Both the position numbers and the translations under genes were made by a program. 64,000 bases of DNA. It comes from Choricystis sp. odSpoLacu1. Its lineage: Eukaryota > Chlorophyta > Trebouxiophyceae. The DNA lies in NCBI GenBank assembly GCA_958009055.1, contig OY253655.1:620001-684000 (forward strand). The letters are read 5' to 3'. Below are positions 1-9,056 of the stretch, piece by piece. Under the pieces are notes generated by a model. The model did no database searches, was not told the origin of the DNA, and saw only the letters and a list, made by a program, of their open reading frames with translations. Positions within the stretch are counted from its first letter, which is position 1. Each line of letters starts with the position of its first letter.

Positions 1-1529
1 CGGCCGCCTCTGTCACCCTCTACCTGGGCGCCATCCTGATCGGAGCAGTCCCTGTGTCGATCGCTGAATCCTTCGCCGCCCCCGAGATTTCCCTGCGCCT
101 GCGCCTCGCCTCCGTGTCCGCCGTCGTCACGGCGGACGTGGTGAGGCGGGGGGGCAAAGCGCTGCCGTTGTACGACCGGGTGGCGGACGCGGTGGCGGAG
201 GCAGTGGGCAAGGGTGGTGGTGGAGGCAGCGGCCGCACCCCCCCGCCCTCAGTCCACGTCCTCGCTGCCGACGGCGCCACCCTGGCCGCCACCCTGCGCC
301 CAGGGCACGCGCCCTGGACGCATGCCATCGCGGCCCTCCCCCCGGGCGCGGGAGCTGCTTTGACCCCCGTCGTGCTGCCCGCGTCGGCGCGCGTGGGGCT
401 GCTCTTCTCGTCGGGCACGACGGGCGCCCCCAAGTGCATCCCCTGGACTCACACCACCCCCCTGCGCTGCGCGCTGGACTGTTGGGCCAACCTGGACGTG
501 CGGCGTGGGGACACGCTGGCGTGGCCGACCTCGCTCGGGTGGATGATGGGCCCGTTCTCCGTGTTTGGCGCGCTCCTCCCGCGCGCGGCGCTCGCGCTGT
601 ACGACGGCTCCCCCCTGGACCCCGCCTTCGCCACCTTCATCGATGCCGCCCGCGTCACCATGCTGGGCGTGGTGCCGTCCATGGTGCGCGCGTGGCGGGC
701 GAGTGGCGCGGTGTCCCGCGCGGACTGGGGCGCCCTCCGCTGTTTTGGGTCCACAGGGGAAGCCTCCTCCCCCGACGACTACGCCTGGCTGGCCGCCCGT
801 GCTCGCTACGTGCCCGCCCTGGAGGTGTGCGGCGGCACCGAGTGTGGGGGGGGGTATGCCTCGGGCAGCCTGCTCGCGCCGTGGTCGCCCTCAACTTTCT
901 CCACGCCCGCGTTTGGTGTCTCCTTCGCCCTGCTGGCCCCCGATGGACGCCAGTCGGTGCACGGTGCGGATGCCGCCCCTCTGACCGGCGAACTGGCGTT
1001 GATCCCGCCCGCGGTGGGGTGGAGCCAGGCGCTGGTCGGGCGCGACCATGCGGCCTCCTACTATGAAAACATGCCCCGCCTCGCCCACCCACCCTTCCCT
1101 GGTGCCGCCACCCTCCTCCGCCGGCATGGCGACGAGTTTGCCCGGCTCCCCGGGGGCGCGGGCTATGCCGCCCTGGGGCGGGTGGACGACACGATGAACG
1201 TGGGGGGGGTCAAAGTCGCGTCTGCCGAGATCGAACGCGCGGTGATCGCCGATCCATCGATCTCTGCAGCTGTCACCGAGATAGTGGCGGTGGGAGTGCC
1301 CGCCCCGGGGGGTGGACCGGAAGCGTTGACCCTGGTGGCGGTGGCGAGTGGGAGTGGTGCAGACGCGGGCGGGCTGTGCAGCGCAGCGACCGCCGCGCTG
1401 CGCACGAGGCTCAACCCACTGTTCCGGGTCGAGCGCGTCGTCCTGGTGGGCGCCCTGCCGCGCACCGCCACCGGCAAAGTGTTGAGGCGGGAGTTGAGGG
1501 CGCAGCTGGTGGGGGGTGGGAAGCTGTGA
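1..1529 (+). CDS. AMP-dependent acyl-activating enzyme, AAE17/18-like (5' partial)
   Basis: The reading frame is open from nt 3 to the TGA at 1527-1529, so the gene starts upstream of the window. It is an ANL-superfamily acyl-CoA synthetase: P-loop SSGTTGAPK at about nt 408-434, the family block GSTGEASS followed by CGGTE (about 745-840), the hinge region GRVDDTMNVGGVKV (about 1175-1215) and the C-terminal lysine motif TGKVLRREL near 1470-1495. The blocks GWMMGP, MLGVVPS and RRHGDEF match plant peroxisomal acyl-activating enzymes 17/18 from memory. The role would be ATP-dependent CoA activation of a carboxylic acid; the substrate is unknown. The C-terminus ends in GKL, a non-canonical variant of the peroxisomal SKL signal, so peroxisomal location is inference. 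An AATAAA lies at 1565-1570, and the next ATG is 68 bp after the stop. Confidence 0.9.
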   Translation, partial: AASVTLYLGAILIGAVPVSIAESFAAPEISLRLRLASVSAVVTADVVRRGGKALPLYDRVADAVAEAVGKGGGGGSGRTPPPSVHVLAADGATLAATLRPGHAPWTHAIAALPPGAGAALTPVVLPASARVGLLFSSGTTGAPKCIPWTHTTPLRCALDCWANLDVRRGDTLAWPTSLGWMMGPFSVFGALLPRAALALYDGSPLDPAFATFIDAARVTMLGVVPSMVRAWRASGAVSRADWGALRCFGSTGEASSPDDYAWLAARARYVPALEVCGGTECGGGYASGSLLAPWSPSTFSTPAFGVSFALLAPDGRQSVHGADAAPLTGELALIPPAVGWSQALVGRDHAASYYENMPRLAHPPFPGAATLLRRHGDEFARLPGGAGYAALGRVDDTMNVGGVKVASAEIERAVIADPSISAAVTEIVAVGVPAPGGGPEALTLVAVASGSGADAGGLCSAATAALRTRLNPLFRVERVVLVGALPRTATGKVLRRELRAQLVGGGKL

Positions 1530-1597
1530 GAGAAAAACGAGTAGAACAAAACACGCTCTTTAATAATAAAGACGCACCTTTCCTCCTCTCCACAGCC

Positions 1598-2350
1598 ATG
1601 AAGCTCGCCTTCTTCCTCCTCGCGGCCTGCATGGCCCTGGCCGCCGCGGCCCCGGGTGACCGCCTGCAGATTGGGGTCAAGGTGAGAGAGAGGGAGAGGG
1701 GGACAAAAGAGGCGCGCCATCGAGCGCGCGCCGCGCGTGCGCGTGGGCCCCCAATCGCACGCCCGCCTCCCAACTCTGCGTTGTTGGTCGTGCCGTAACA
1801 TCACTCTGATGCCAAACCCTGGGCGGTGGGAAGGCGGGAGGGGCGGGCAGAGGCACACGTGGCGTGCGGTTTGATCGGGTGCGATGCCTCTCCCGCCCAC
1901 ACCTTCCACCCACCCTCCCTCACCAGTACCGCCCCGACGACTGCACCGTCAAAGCCAAGGCGGGCGACAGGATTGGCGTCCACTACACCGGCACCCTGCG
2001 CGACGGCACCAAGTTTGACTCGTCCGTCGACCGCGGCACGCCGTTTGAGTTCACGCTCGGGGCTGGGTGAGTCGGGAGAGAGAGCGTTTTGTTTTGGTTT
2101 TGCTTTCTACACGCCTGTTTCTAATCACCGCCTCCCACATCCACCGCCCGCCCACCACCCACACAGCCAAGTCATCAAGGGGTGGGACCAAGGCCTGCTG
2201 GGTGCGTGCGTCGGGGAGAAGCGCAAGCTGCAGATTCCCCCGGAGCTGGGCTACGGGCCGCTGGGGTCGCCCCCCAAGATCCCGCCCAACGCGCAGTTGA
2301 TCTTTGACACCGAGGTGATGAGCATCAACGGCAAGCCGCCCCTGAACTGA
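1598..2350 (+). CDS. FKBP-type peptidyl-prolyl isomerase, secretory pathway
   Basis: Three exons: 1598-1681, 1927-2066, 2166-2350. Exon 1 encodes little more than a hydrophobic signal peptide ([20 protein letters not shown]). The other two encode one complete FKBP domain with [36 protein letters not shown] and GYGPLGSP, ending [11 protein letters not shown]. Splicing restores GAG-QVIKGW exactly across intron 2. The family catalyses cis-trans isomerisation of X-Pro bonds. A signal peptide plus a single domain resembles FKBP2/FKBP13, an ER-lumen foldase. There is no KDEL-like tail (it ends PPLN), so retention in the ER is not proven. Intron 1 is 245 nt and lies right behind the signal peptide. 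Confidence 0.93.
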
Positions 2351-2794
2351 GTGATGTATGAAGGGTGGAGGGCGACTTGTGAGGAAAAACGTCGAGGCGT
2401 TGTCGTGACTGCTCGCCAACGAAACAAACGTCGGTTTTCCCCGCCCCAAGAGCTCAGAATTACCCAATATCGTGTGTTTGTTCGTCACGGGAGGGGGGTG
2501 TGAACCCTCGATCTCAGCGTGTGTAACAATTTTGCGCGATGATCATCAAGGCTCGAGAGGGCGGTGGAAAAGGGGGGCGCGGCGAGCGACGGCGGCTTGG
2601 CATGTCGGCATTCCTGCTCCTCTCCCCACGTCCCCGCGCGCCGCCTCTCTTGCGCACCTACTAACACAGCCATCTAGAGTGAGCAACAGGCATGCCTTTG
2701 ACGTTAAGGGCGGGGACCGCGCCCGCGCGGGCGGGCTGAAAGACCGCGCACAAAATAAAAAACTGTCGGCCAAGTGTGTCGAGCCTCACAAAAC
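2351..2794. other. intergenic, 444 bp, no gene recognised
   Basis: This stretch lies between the FKBP stop and the MECR start. It is less GC-rich than the genes and has no convincing coding frame. A tRNA-like T-arm on the minus strand near 2490-2515 was examined and rejected. It presumably holds the FKBP 3' UTR and the MECR promoter. Confidence 0.5.
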
Positions 2795-3020
2795 ATGCTC
2801 TCAAATTTTGCGGCACCCCTCCTGCGCCGGCGCGCTACAGCGTTGGCGATGTCGACTATGCCTCCAAACCTCCTCAAGCTGCAGTACGACCGCCACGGCC
2901 CGCCGCGCGACGTGCTGTCTCTCGTGTCCGCGGGCGAGCCGCCCTCTGCACCACCCGCTGGCCACACGGTCGTGCGCTGGCGCCTGGCCGCGCTCAACTG
3001 GTCGGACGTCAACACGGTGG

Positions 3021-3064
<44 letters not shown>

Positions 3065-4239
3065 GGTGTTTTGGAGAAGTGAAAAGCAGACGCGTGTTTT
3101 TTTTACCTCCCCTTTCGACACCCTCCCACCACCAGGGCACCTACCCCGGCGCCCCGCCCCCGCCCGCCACCCCGGGCAACGATGGTGTGGGCATAGTGCT
3201 GGCGTCGACCCCGGACGACGGCGACGACGCCTCTTCTTCCTCCTCCCCGCTCCCCCCTGGCGCGCGCGTCGTCCCCATCGCGCCGCGCGCCGCCACGTGG
3301 GCCTCCTGGTCGTGCGTGCCCACGCCCTCCCTGTACGTCGTGCCAGAGGGTGTGTCGGACGCCGCGGCGGCCACGATGTCGGTCAACCCACCCACCGCGG
3401 TGGGGTTGTTGGATGCCGTCCCTCTCTCCCGTGGCGACACACTGATTCAAAATGGGGCCACCACCGCCGTCGGCAAGCTGGTGCTGCAGCTGGCGGCGGC
3501 GCGAGGCCTGCGCACCATCAACATTGTGCGCGACCGGGAGCCGGGCGCGTTGGCGGGAGTGGTGGCCGAGTTGACGGCGCTCGGCGGGGGGGAGGCCCAC
3601 GTCACTGTACTGTCCGAGACCCAAGCGGACGCCTTGTCGTCTCGAGACGCGGTCGCCATGGGGCAGGGGGCGTTGCTGGGGCTCAACTGCGTGGGTGGGC
3701 GGGCTGCGGGGGCGGTGATCGCGTTTTTGAGGTGAGTGGCGGGGTGATTGTTTGGAGATGGGGAAACAAGTGTGAGTGTGTACTGCTCAAAGTTCCTTGT
3801 CTCCTCAAAAACCTAACAAAACGCCTCGCCCCCCCCACACACACTCCACTCAGCCACGGCGGCACCATCGTCACCTACGGCGGTCTGGCCCGCAAGCCCG
3901 TCACCCTGGGCGCGGGCGCCCTCATTTTCAGGGACGTGCGCGCGACGGGTTTCTGGCTGTCCTCCCCGTCCCGCGTCGCCCGGCGCCGCCCCGACATGGA
4001 CACCGTGGCCCGGTTGCTGCAGGAGGGCGTGATCGGGACAGAGTGAGTTGTGGGGTGTGGGTAAGGAGGGTGGGGGCTGTGTCTGTGTGTTGCAGGGGTG
4101 CTGTGTCGACACTCACACGTCCTTTCGATCCCCCCCCCACCCGCTCAGAATCGAGACCGTGCCGCTGGCCGAGTGGCGCACCGCGCTGGACCGCATGGAG
4201 GCGGGCGGAGCTAAGAAGCAGGTGCTAGAGCTGGAGTAG
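2795..4239 (+). CDS. MECR: mitochondrial enoyl-[ACP]/CoA reductase (2-enoyl thioester reductase)
   Basis: Four exons: 2795-3022, 3136-3731, 3854-4042, 4149-4239, giving 367 residues, close to the family norm. The start at 2795 gives an Arg-rich amphipathic presequence (MLSNFAAPLLRRRATALA) as expected for mitochondria. The MDR fold is evident: LNWSDVN then GTYPG, whose tyrosine matches the catalytic Tyr of MECR/Etr1; GNDGVG; QNGATTAVGKLVLQLA for the NADPH-binding fold; LNCVGG; and FLSHGGTIVTYGG across intron 2. The enzyme performs the last, NADPH-dependent reduction of mitochondrial fatty-acid synthesis, which supplies octanoate for lipoate. Intron 1 begins with a long GT repeat directly at its donor. 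Confidence 0.95.
3023..3060 (+). repeat. (GT)19 microsatellite at the donor of MECR intron 1
   Basis: An uninterrupted GT dinucleotide run starts exactly at the splice donor and spans the first third of the 113-nt intron. Any GT in the run could serve as donor, so the exact splice position is held mainly by the upstream exon sequence. Confidence 0.9.
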
Positions 4240-4321
4240 GAGAGAGAGTGGGTTGGTATACAAGACAAAAAAAAAAAACAGTCACAAAAGACGTTTTTCT
4301 CTCTCTCTCTGCGCCCGCCCG

Positions 4322-5161
4322 ATGCCGCCCCGCACGCGCAAAGCTGCGGCAGCAGCCGAGTCGTCAAGGGCGTGGTGAGTGTGTGAGTGGAAGACCACGG
4401 CAAACGCGCGCAACAGCGCAAATGCACAAAGGGTCGCCTTGCTTTCTATGCTCAACCCTCTCTCTCCCTCTTCCAGGCGCGCCATCGCCCTCTACTGGCT
4501 CACTTGCGCCTGCGTCGGCTGCGCCACCGGCTTCTTCACGCAGCTGGCCTCTCCAGCCAAACACGCCTCGCCGCCTCGCTGGCTAGTGGTGGCTGCCGCC
4601 GCAGCGACGCTCGCGCCGCAACCGTTTTACTTTCTGGCGACCGCGCGCGCGTCTGCCCGCCTGCGCAGGTTCTCTGTGCCCGGCGTGACGCTATTTGCTG
4701 TGGTCAATGGTGTAGTGGAGACGGCCATCTTTGACGCGGTGGCTATGGGCGGCGGCGCGCTGGCGGCGGGCTCGGTCGGCGACAGCGCGTCCGCGCGTGC
4801 GGCGGGCGCGTTCACCGCGCTCTCCGCCTACTGTGCCGCCATCCACGCCCTGTTCTGGGAGAACGTGTTTCCGCCGCACGTGCCGGCGCCTGGCACGCCG
4901 GCCGCCAAAGCGATGCGGGTAAGAGGGGTGTGTGGAGGAAAGAGAAACGAAGCGATGGACCGCAACCCTTTTTTTTGCAACCCAACCTTTCCACCCGTCC
5001 TCCCCCCTCAGATTTGCCTCGCCCTTTTTGGCCCCATGACTGCCACCTGGTGCGCCCTGCTGCTGGCCGGTGGTGGCGGCAAGCCGGCCGTCGTGGTCGC
5101 GCACGTGGTCGCCGACGCGGCGGCCGCGACCGCGCTGCGGTTGGCGCCACCGTGGGGGTGA
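4322..5161 (+). CDS. polytopic membrane protein, unknown function
   Basis: Three exons: 4322-4374, 4477-4918, 5012-5161, giving 215 residues. A short basic N-terminus (MPPRTRK) is followed by at least four hydrophobic segments, for example IALYWLTCACVGCATGFF, WLVVAAAAATLAP, the stretch before VVETAIFDAV and CLALFGPMTATWCALLLAG. The motif ALFWENVFPPHVP sits between segments. I do not recognise the family. It starts 82 bp after the MECR stop on the same strand. A TGTAA at 5204-5208 could be a green-algal polyadenylation signal, but the neighbours do not share it consistently. Confidence 0.8.
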
Positions 5162-5695
5162 GAGAGGGAGAGTGCTGTGTGCTGAAAAATCATTGGGTTA
5201 GCTTGTAAAAATATGTAGGGTGTGCGTTCAACGCGCAGGTGTGTGGGAGGGTCCAGTGTCGGGGTGTGTGGCCAGCTGGCGCGGGGACGTCAGCCCCGAA
5301 AAAAATGACGACAAAAAAACGACGGTGAACGCTACATTCACACTCCTGCTGTTTTTTCTTCACCAGCTTTCCTCAGTCGACCTCACTCTCGTCTGTCAGC
5401 CTTCAACACGTACGTGGTGCTAACGTCGCAAAGGGAGAGGGGAGGCGATGGGCGCGGGACAGAGGGAGGGAAACACGCTTCACCGACGTTCCGCGCTCAA
5501 TGGGGCCTGCGCGGGCCTCCCTCCTCCGCACTGCACGGCCCCCGTCCGCCCCGATGCCTGCACCCAGGCACCAGAAAATACCATCGGACGCGATGACAAG
5601 GGGCAGCGTTGATTGGGGACGGGGGTTTCGCACGAGAGGGCGGCGGTTTCGGCAGCTGACGTTACAGGCCCACTTTTCGCCAACCCCCCAGAATC
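5162..5695. other. intergenic, 534 bp, nothing recognised
   Basis: Purine-rich and T-rich patches of lower GC (for example 5290-5330) with no extended coding frame of normal composition. It probably contains the 3' UTR of the upstream membrane-protein gene and the promoter of the Cys-rich gene. Confidence 0.5.
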
Positions 5696-6298
5696 ATGCG
5701 CCCCACCCTCCTGGCCGCCCTGCTGCTGGTGGCCGCCCTGGCCGCCTCCCCCGCGGTCGCGCAGTGGACGCTGCGCTCCCCCCCGGGCTACTACCCCGGC
5801 GATCGCGACGGCTGGACGCAGCTGGGGTGGGGCAACGACGGCCGCTTCCGCTACTCCTTTTACGGCCGCCCGGGGTACTGGACGGCGGGCTGCTTTGGGT
5901 GCGGCACTTGGAAAATCGACAACACATACTCTGGTTTTCAAGAGTGCGGACCCTGTGCCGTGTGGCTGGATGGGCGGGGGTGCACCCAGGTCACGTCGGG
6001 CGCGTGCTCCGCGGGGGGTGTGCCGTCCTGGTGTGGGCCGTGCCAGTTTTGGACTGAATCAAACGGCTGCGTGACCGCTGACGGCTGCGGCTCCCAGTTT
6101 GGTTCGGCCGCCGGCGCGTCCACCTCTGGCGGCGGCACCGTGTTCTACACGTCTTCCAACGGCGGCGGCGTCGCCACCTCATCGGGCAACGGTGCCGCCT
6201 GGGTGGGGAACGGTGCCGCCTCTGCGTCCTCGGGTGGTGGTGGCGGCGCGGGCGCGTGGGCGGGCCCTGGCGGCGCGTCCGCGTGGCCTGGCAAGTGA
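5696..6298 (+). CDS. small secreted Cys-rich protein with duplicated CGPC-W module
   Basis: A single exon of 200 residues. The N-terminus is a clear signal peptide (MRPTLLAALLLVAALAASPAVAQ). The mature part has an aromatic/Gly-rich segment (residues about 23-75, GYYPGDRDGW, GWGNDGRFRY, CFGCGTWK). Two tandem cysteine modules follow: CGPCAVWLDGRGC then CS, and CGPCQFWTESNGC then DGCG. The last 70 residues are Gly/Ser/Ala-rich low complexity, which could be a wall-associated or linker tail. No catalytic motif is visible and I do not recognise the family. An extracellular or cell-wall role is inferred from the signal peptide and cysteine pattern only. Confidence 0.8.
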   Translation: MRPTLLAALLLVAALAASPAVAQWTLRSPPGYYPGDRDGWTQLGWGNDGRFRYSFYGRPGYWTAGCFGCGTWKIDNTYSGFQECGPCAVWLDGRGCTQVTSGACSAGGVPSWCGPCQFWTESNGCVTADGCGSQFGSAAGASTSGGGTVFYTSSNGGGVATSSGNGAAWVGNGAASASSGGGGGAGAWAGPGGASAWPGK

Positions 6299-6344
6299 AG
6301 AGGAAAGGATGAGCGTTTCTTTTGCCTTGCTCTCCTGCATTGCG

Positions 6345-6372
6345 GTGTGTGTGTGTGTGTGTGTGTGTGTGT
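6345..6372 (+). repeat. (GT)14 microsatellite downstream of two convergent genes
   Basis: An uninterrupted GT run, (AC)n in the transcript of the minus-strand RNF25-like gene. It falls in the shared 3' region of the convergent Cys-rich and RING genes. Confidence 0.85.
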
Positions 6373-6481
6373 CTTGTTTGTTTCCCTTCCCCCTTTGTTT
6401 ACAGTACAATACAGTGAAGTCCTACTCTGCAAAACGTTGTACGGCTTTGCTCTGAAAAACACGAGTGACGATGTTGTTTTT

Positions 6482-7376
6482 TCACGGGGTGCTGCTGCGG
6501 CGGCGGCGGCCTCCGCCCCCGCCCCCGCCCACGCCGCCTGCCGCCACCCCGCCCTGGGGCGGGGGCGGCAGGTGGCGCACGCGGCGGTCTCTCTGAACTT
6601 CTCTCCCCACCACCATGCGCGCTGGCGGCGGGCGGCGGCGGCGCGTCCGTCCCCTCCATCGTCTCTGCCAGCGCCAGCGCCAACGCCAGCCCGTCCAGCG
6701 CCACGCGGTCGTGCACGACCACCCCCACCGCGGCTTGAGCCGCCAGACCAGCCTGGACGGACGCCGCGTGGGCGGCCAACTGTTGTTGTGCGCGCGTGTC
6801 CAACCCCCACGCGCGCGGCCCGCCGCGCCGCAGCGCGTCGTCGGCAGCAGCGGACGCCGCCGCGTCGGCGCCAGCTTTGGCGGTCAGCGCGTCCAGCTTG
6901 CCCCAGGCGGACGGAGGCAGGGGGCCCGCCACGTCGCGGCAGGTGGGGCAGGTGATTGCGTCGGCGTCGTCCGTTTTTGCCGTCACGGCACGCCGCCACG
7001 CGCCCGCGCACTCGGCGTGCAGCGAGTGCCAGCACGCCAGTCTGACGAGCCGGGTGAGGGCACCAGCATCTTCGCCCCCTGTCAGAGGGTCCAGGCACAG
7101 GGGGCAGTCGCCGTCGGGGCCGGGTGCGGCCGCGAGCGAGGCGGCCGCCGTGTCAGCGATGAGGGCCAGCGCGCAGTCGCCCGCCGCGGCCGCAGCCACG
7201 CCGCGCACGTGGGCCAACAGAGGCGCTCGCCTGGCGTCGTCCAAACCGCGTGCGTCGGTCAACGTGGCGCGCGGCGGGGCCACGCGGTCGACCCGGCACG
7301 TGGCCTCGTCGAATGTGCAGACCAGGGCCTCCACCTCGGGCGCCCACAGGGCGCGGTCGGCCGCGTCCCCGTCCAT
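6482..7376 (-). CDS. RWD/RING-type E3 ubiquitin ligase, RNF25-like
   Basis: The ATG is at 7376. The order is a short RWD-like N-terminus (APEVEALVCTFDE, then ARGLDDARRAPLLAHVRG) and a RING-H2: CPLC, then CWHSLHAEC, then CPTC. This matches RNF25/AO7, a ubiquitin-protein ligase that acts at stalled ribosomes in animals. The RWD is unusually short because the central beta-sheet part is missing. The continuous frame would run to 6399 through AT-rich sequence that looks like UTR. A 76-nt intron at 6538-6613 (weak donor GTGGTG, acceptor GGCAG) changes the frame to end RRRRSSTP at the stop 6482-6484, just where GC content drops. I prefer that end, with moderate certainty. Confidence 0.75.
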
Positions 7377-7452
7377 AGGGCGCGCGGGGAAGAAAGGAAA
7401 TGCGCGGCGAAACTGTTTTGCTGCTAGCTCTGTCTCTCGTTTTCATTTCTTT

Positions 7453-8937
7453 TCACACCGCTTGCACCTTTGCCTCCGCCCGCTTCTTCCTCCACTTGTT
7501 GCCCTGGTACACGTGCGACCAGCCGCCCTCATAGTTGCGTTGCCGCCGTTCGATGATGGTGCTGCCGTCAACCGCCACTGCTTCCACTGCGGCCGCGCCA
7601 CGACCGTCGTCGGCGTCGTTCAGCTCGCTGCCGTCTGCCCGCACACGCCGCACGGTCGCACCAGCAGGCAGCCCGTCAAACACGTAGCCCACAGGGCAGC
7701 GCAGAGACGCAGAGTACTCGACAACAGCGCCGTCGGAGGGTGTAAAAGCGAGGAGCGCGTCGCCCCCGCAGTCGAACCAGATCGGAGGGGAGGCTCTCCC
7801 TTGCGGCGCGGGCCACTCGCTGTCCGACTCGCTGCCGCTGTCATCCCCCACAGAACAATCCAACGCGGACGCCAGCCACGTGGTGTCGGCCGCGGGGTCC
7901 AGCAACTGGGCGGGCGGCACGGGCAGGATGTGTGGAGCGCGCGATTTCCACGCGCCCCGCGCGTCGACTCGCACCGCGCCGCCCGCGCTGTGATCCACGG
8001 ACGCCAGCGTCCACCCCTGTTCATCCACATCCACCAGCCTCGACTGGCGCACACCGTCCCGCGTGGACCCAGGCCCAATGACGCCCACCTGGGCGAAGAC
8101 GGTGTCCGAGACGCGTGTGGTGGAGGACGCATAGTTTGACGACAAGTGGTAGTGGCCCGACGCCCACACCGCGACCGTGCCCGGGTGCCGCTCCACCGCC
8201 GCCACAAACCGGGCTGCAGAGGCGCGATTCGAGTGGTTGAGGAAGGCGCACCGGTTGCGCACGTGCACGGACTGCACGACGCGCAGGCCGCAGCCGGCGG
8301 GGGGCGCGTGCGTGAAAACGAGCACAGGGGTGGAAGCGCGCGCGGCGTCGGCAATCGTGTCCTCAAACCATTGGATGTCCGCCCCCGGAATCGCCACCTC
8401 GTGCACCGAGTCCCGGTTGGAGCGCCACGTCGTGGTGGAGAGGCCGATGGCCAGGGCGGGGCCTAGGGGGGCGGCCCAGGTGGGTGCCTGGTTAAAGGCC
8501 GATGACCACGCGGCCAGGTTGGCGGCATCAGCAGCCTTGCCTGTGTCATCATGCGGAAACAAACCATCAAACTCGCTCACGCCTTCCAGATCGTGGTTGC
8601 CGACGACGAGGGCGGGAGGAGGGGCGGTGGGGGGGAGGGCAGAGGCCAGGAAGGAGCGCGCGCGCTCAAACAGGCGACTTGTGCCGGGCGCTTCGGCGGA
8701 CGCGCCCAGGTCGCCCAACTGGATGAGGCGGGGTGCGGCTCCTGCAGCTGCACCATCCTCCAGCAGGCGGCGTATGTCAGCTGCAGCCGCGTCAAAGGCG
8801 GGGGTGTGGCGCGAGTCGAGGTGGAGGTCGCCGAGGATCGCGACCCGCACTGCACGCGCGTTGGGCGCGGCAAAGCCAGGAGGAGACGAGTGTGGGGGGG
8901 TGGCTGCGCAGCGGATGGTGCGCGGCGGGCCACGCAT
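7453..8937 (-). CDS. calcineurin-like metallophosphoesterase
   Basis: A single exon of 494 residues. The metallophosphoesterase signature motifs appear in order: GDLHLD (metal ligands), QLGDLGA, GNHDLE, FTHAPP and GHYHLS. These define a binuclear-metal phosphatase or nuclease fold in the first 300 residues. The C-terminal 190 residues contain a beta-rich region, a possible Ser/Asp linker (DDSGSESDSEW) and a basic end (NKWRKKRAEAK). No signal peptide is obvious. The substrate cannot be inferred; plant and cyanobacterial homologues of this general type are annotated only as calcineurin-like phosphoesterases. It lies 76 bp upstream of the RNF25-like gene on the same strand and is divergent from the bL17 gene. 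Confidence 0.88.
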   Translation of the reverse strand: MRGPPRTIRCAATPPHSSPPGFAAPNARAVRVAILGDLHLDSRHTPAFDAAAADIRRLLEDGAAAGAAPRLIQLGDLGASAEAPGTSRLFERARSFLASALPPTAPPPALVVGNHDLEGVSEFDGLFPHDDTGKAADAANLAAWSSAFNQAPTWAAPLGPALAIGLSTTTWRSNRDSVHEVAIPGADIQWFEDTIADAARASTPVLVFTHAPPAGCGLRVVQSVHVRNRCAFLNHSNRASAARFVAAVERHPGTVAVWASGHYHLSSNYASSTTRVSDTVFAQVGVIGPGSTRDGVRQSRLVDVDEQGWTLASVDHSAGGAVRVDARGAWKSRAPHILPVPPAQLLDPAADTTWLASALDCSVGDDSGSESDSEWPAPQGRASPPIWFDCGGDALLAFTPSDGAVVEYSASLRCPVGYVFDGLPAGATVRRVRADGSELNDADDGRGAAAVEAVAVDGSTIIERRQRNYEGGWSHVYQGNKWRKKRAEAKVQAV

Positions 8938-9056
8938 CGCGGGCCACGGGGGAGGAAGGTGAGGAAAGGAAGGGGATGTGGGTGGTCGGAGCGAGACAAA
9001 CGCACACTCGAGTTCTTTTTCGCCTCGTTCTCCGTCCCTCCCTCCTCCTCATCCCG

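Noticed and set aside
2480..2560. tRNA-like T-arm on the minus strand (GGGTTCACACCC)
   Set aside because: The conserved T-loop adenine is replaced, the T-stem has a mismatch, and no 5' acceptor strand complementary to the 3' end exists upstream.
6399..6481. C-terminal extension of the RING protein to the stop at 6399
   Set aside because: The sequence is suddenly AT-rich and encodes an atypical peptide, as expected for a 3' UTR.
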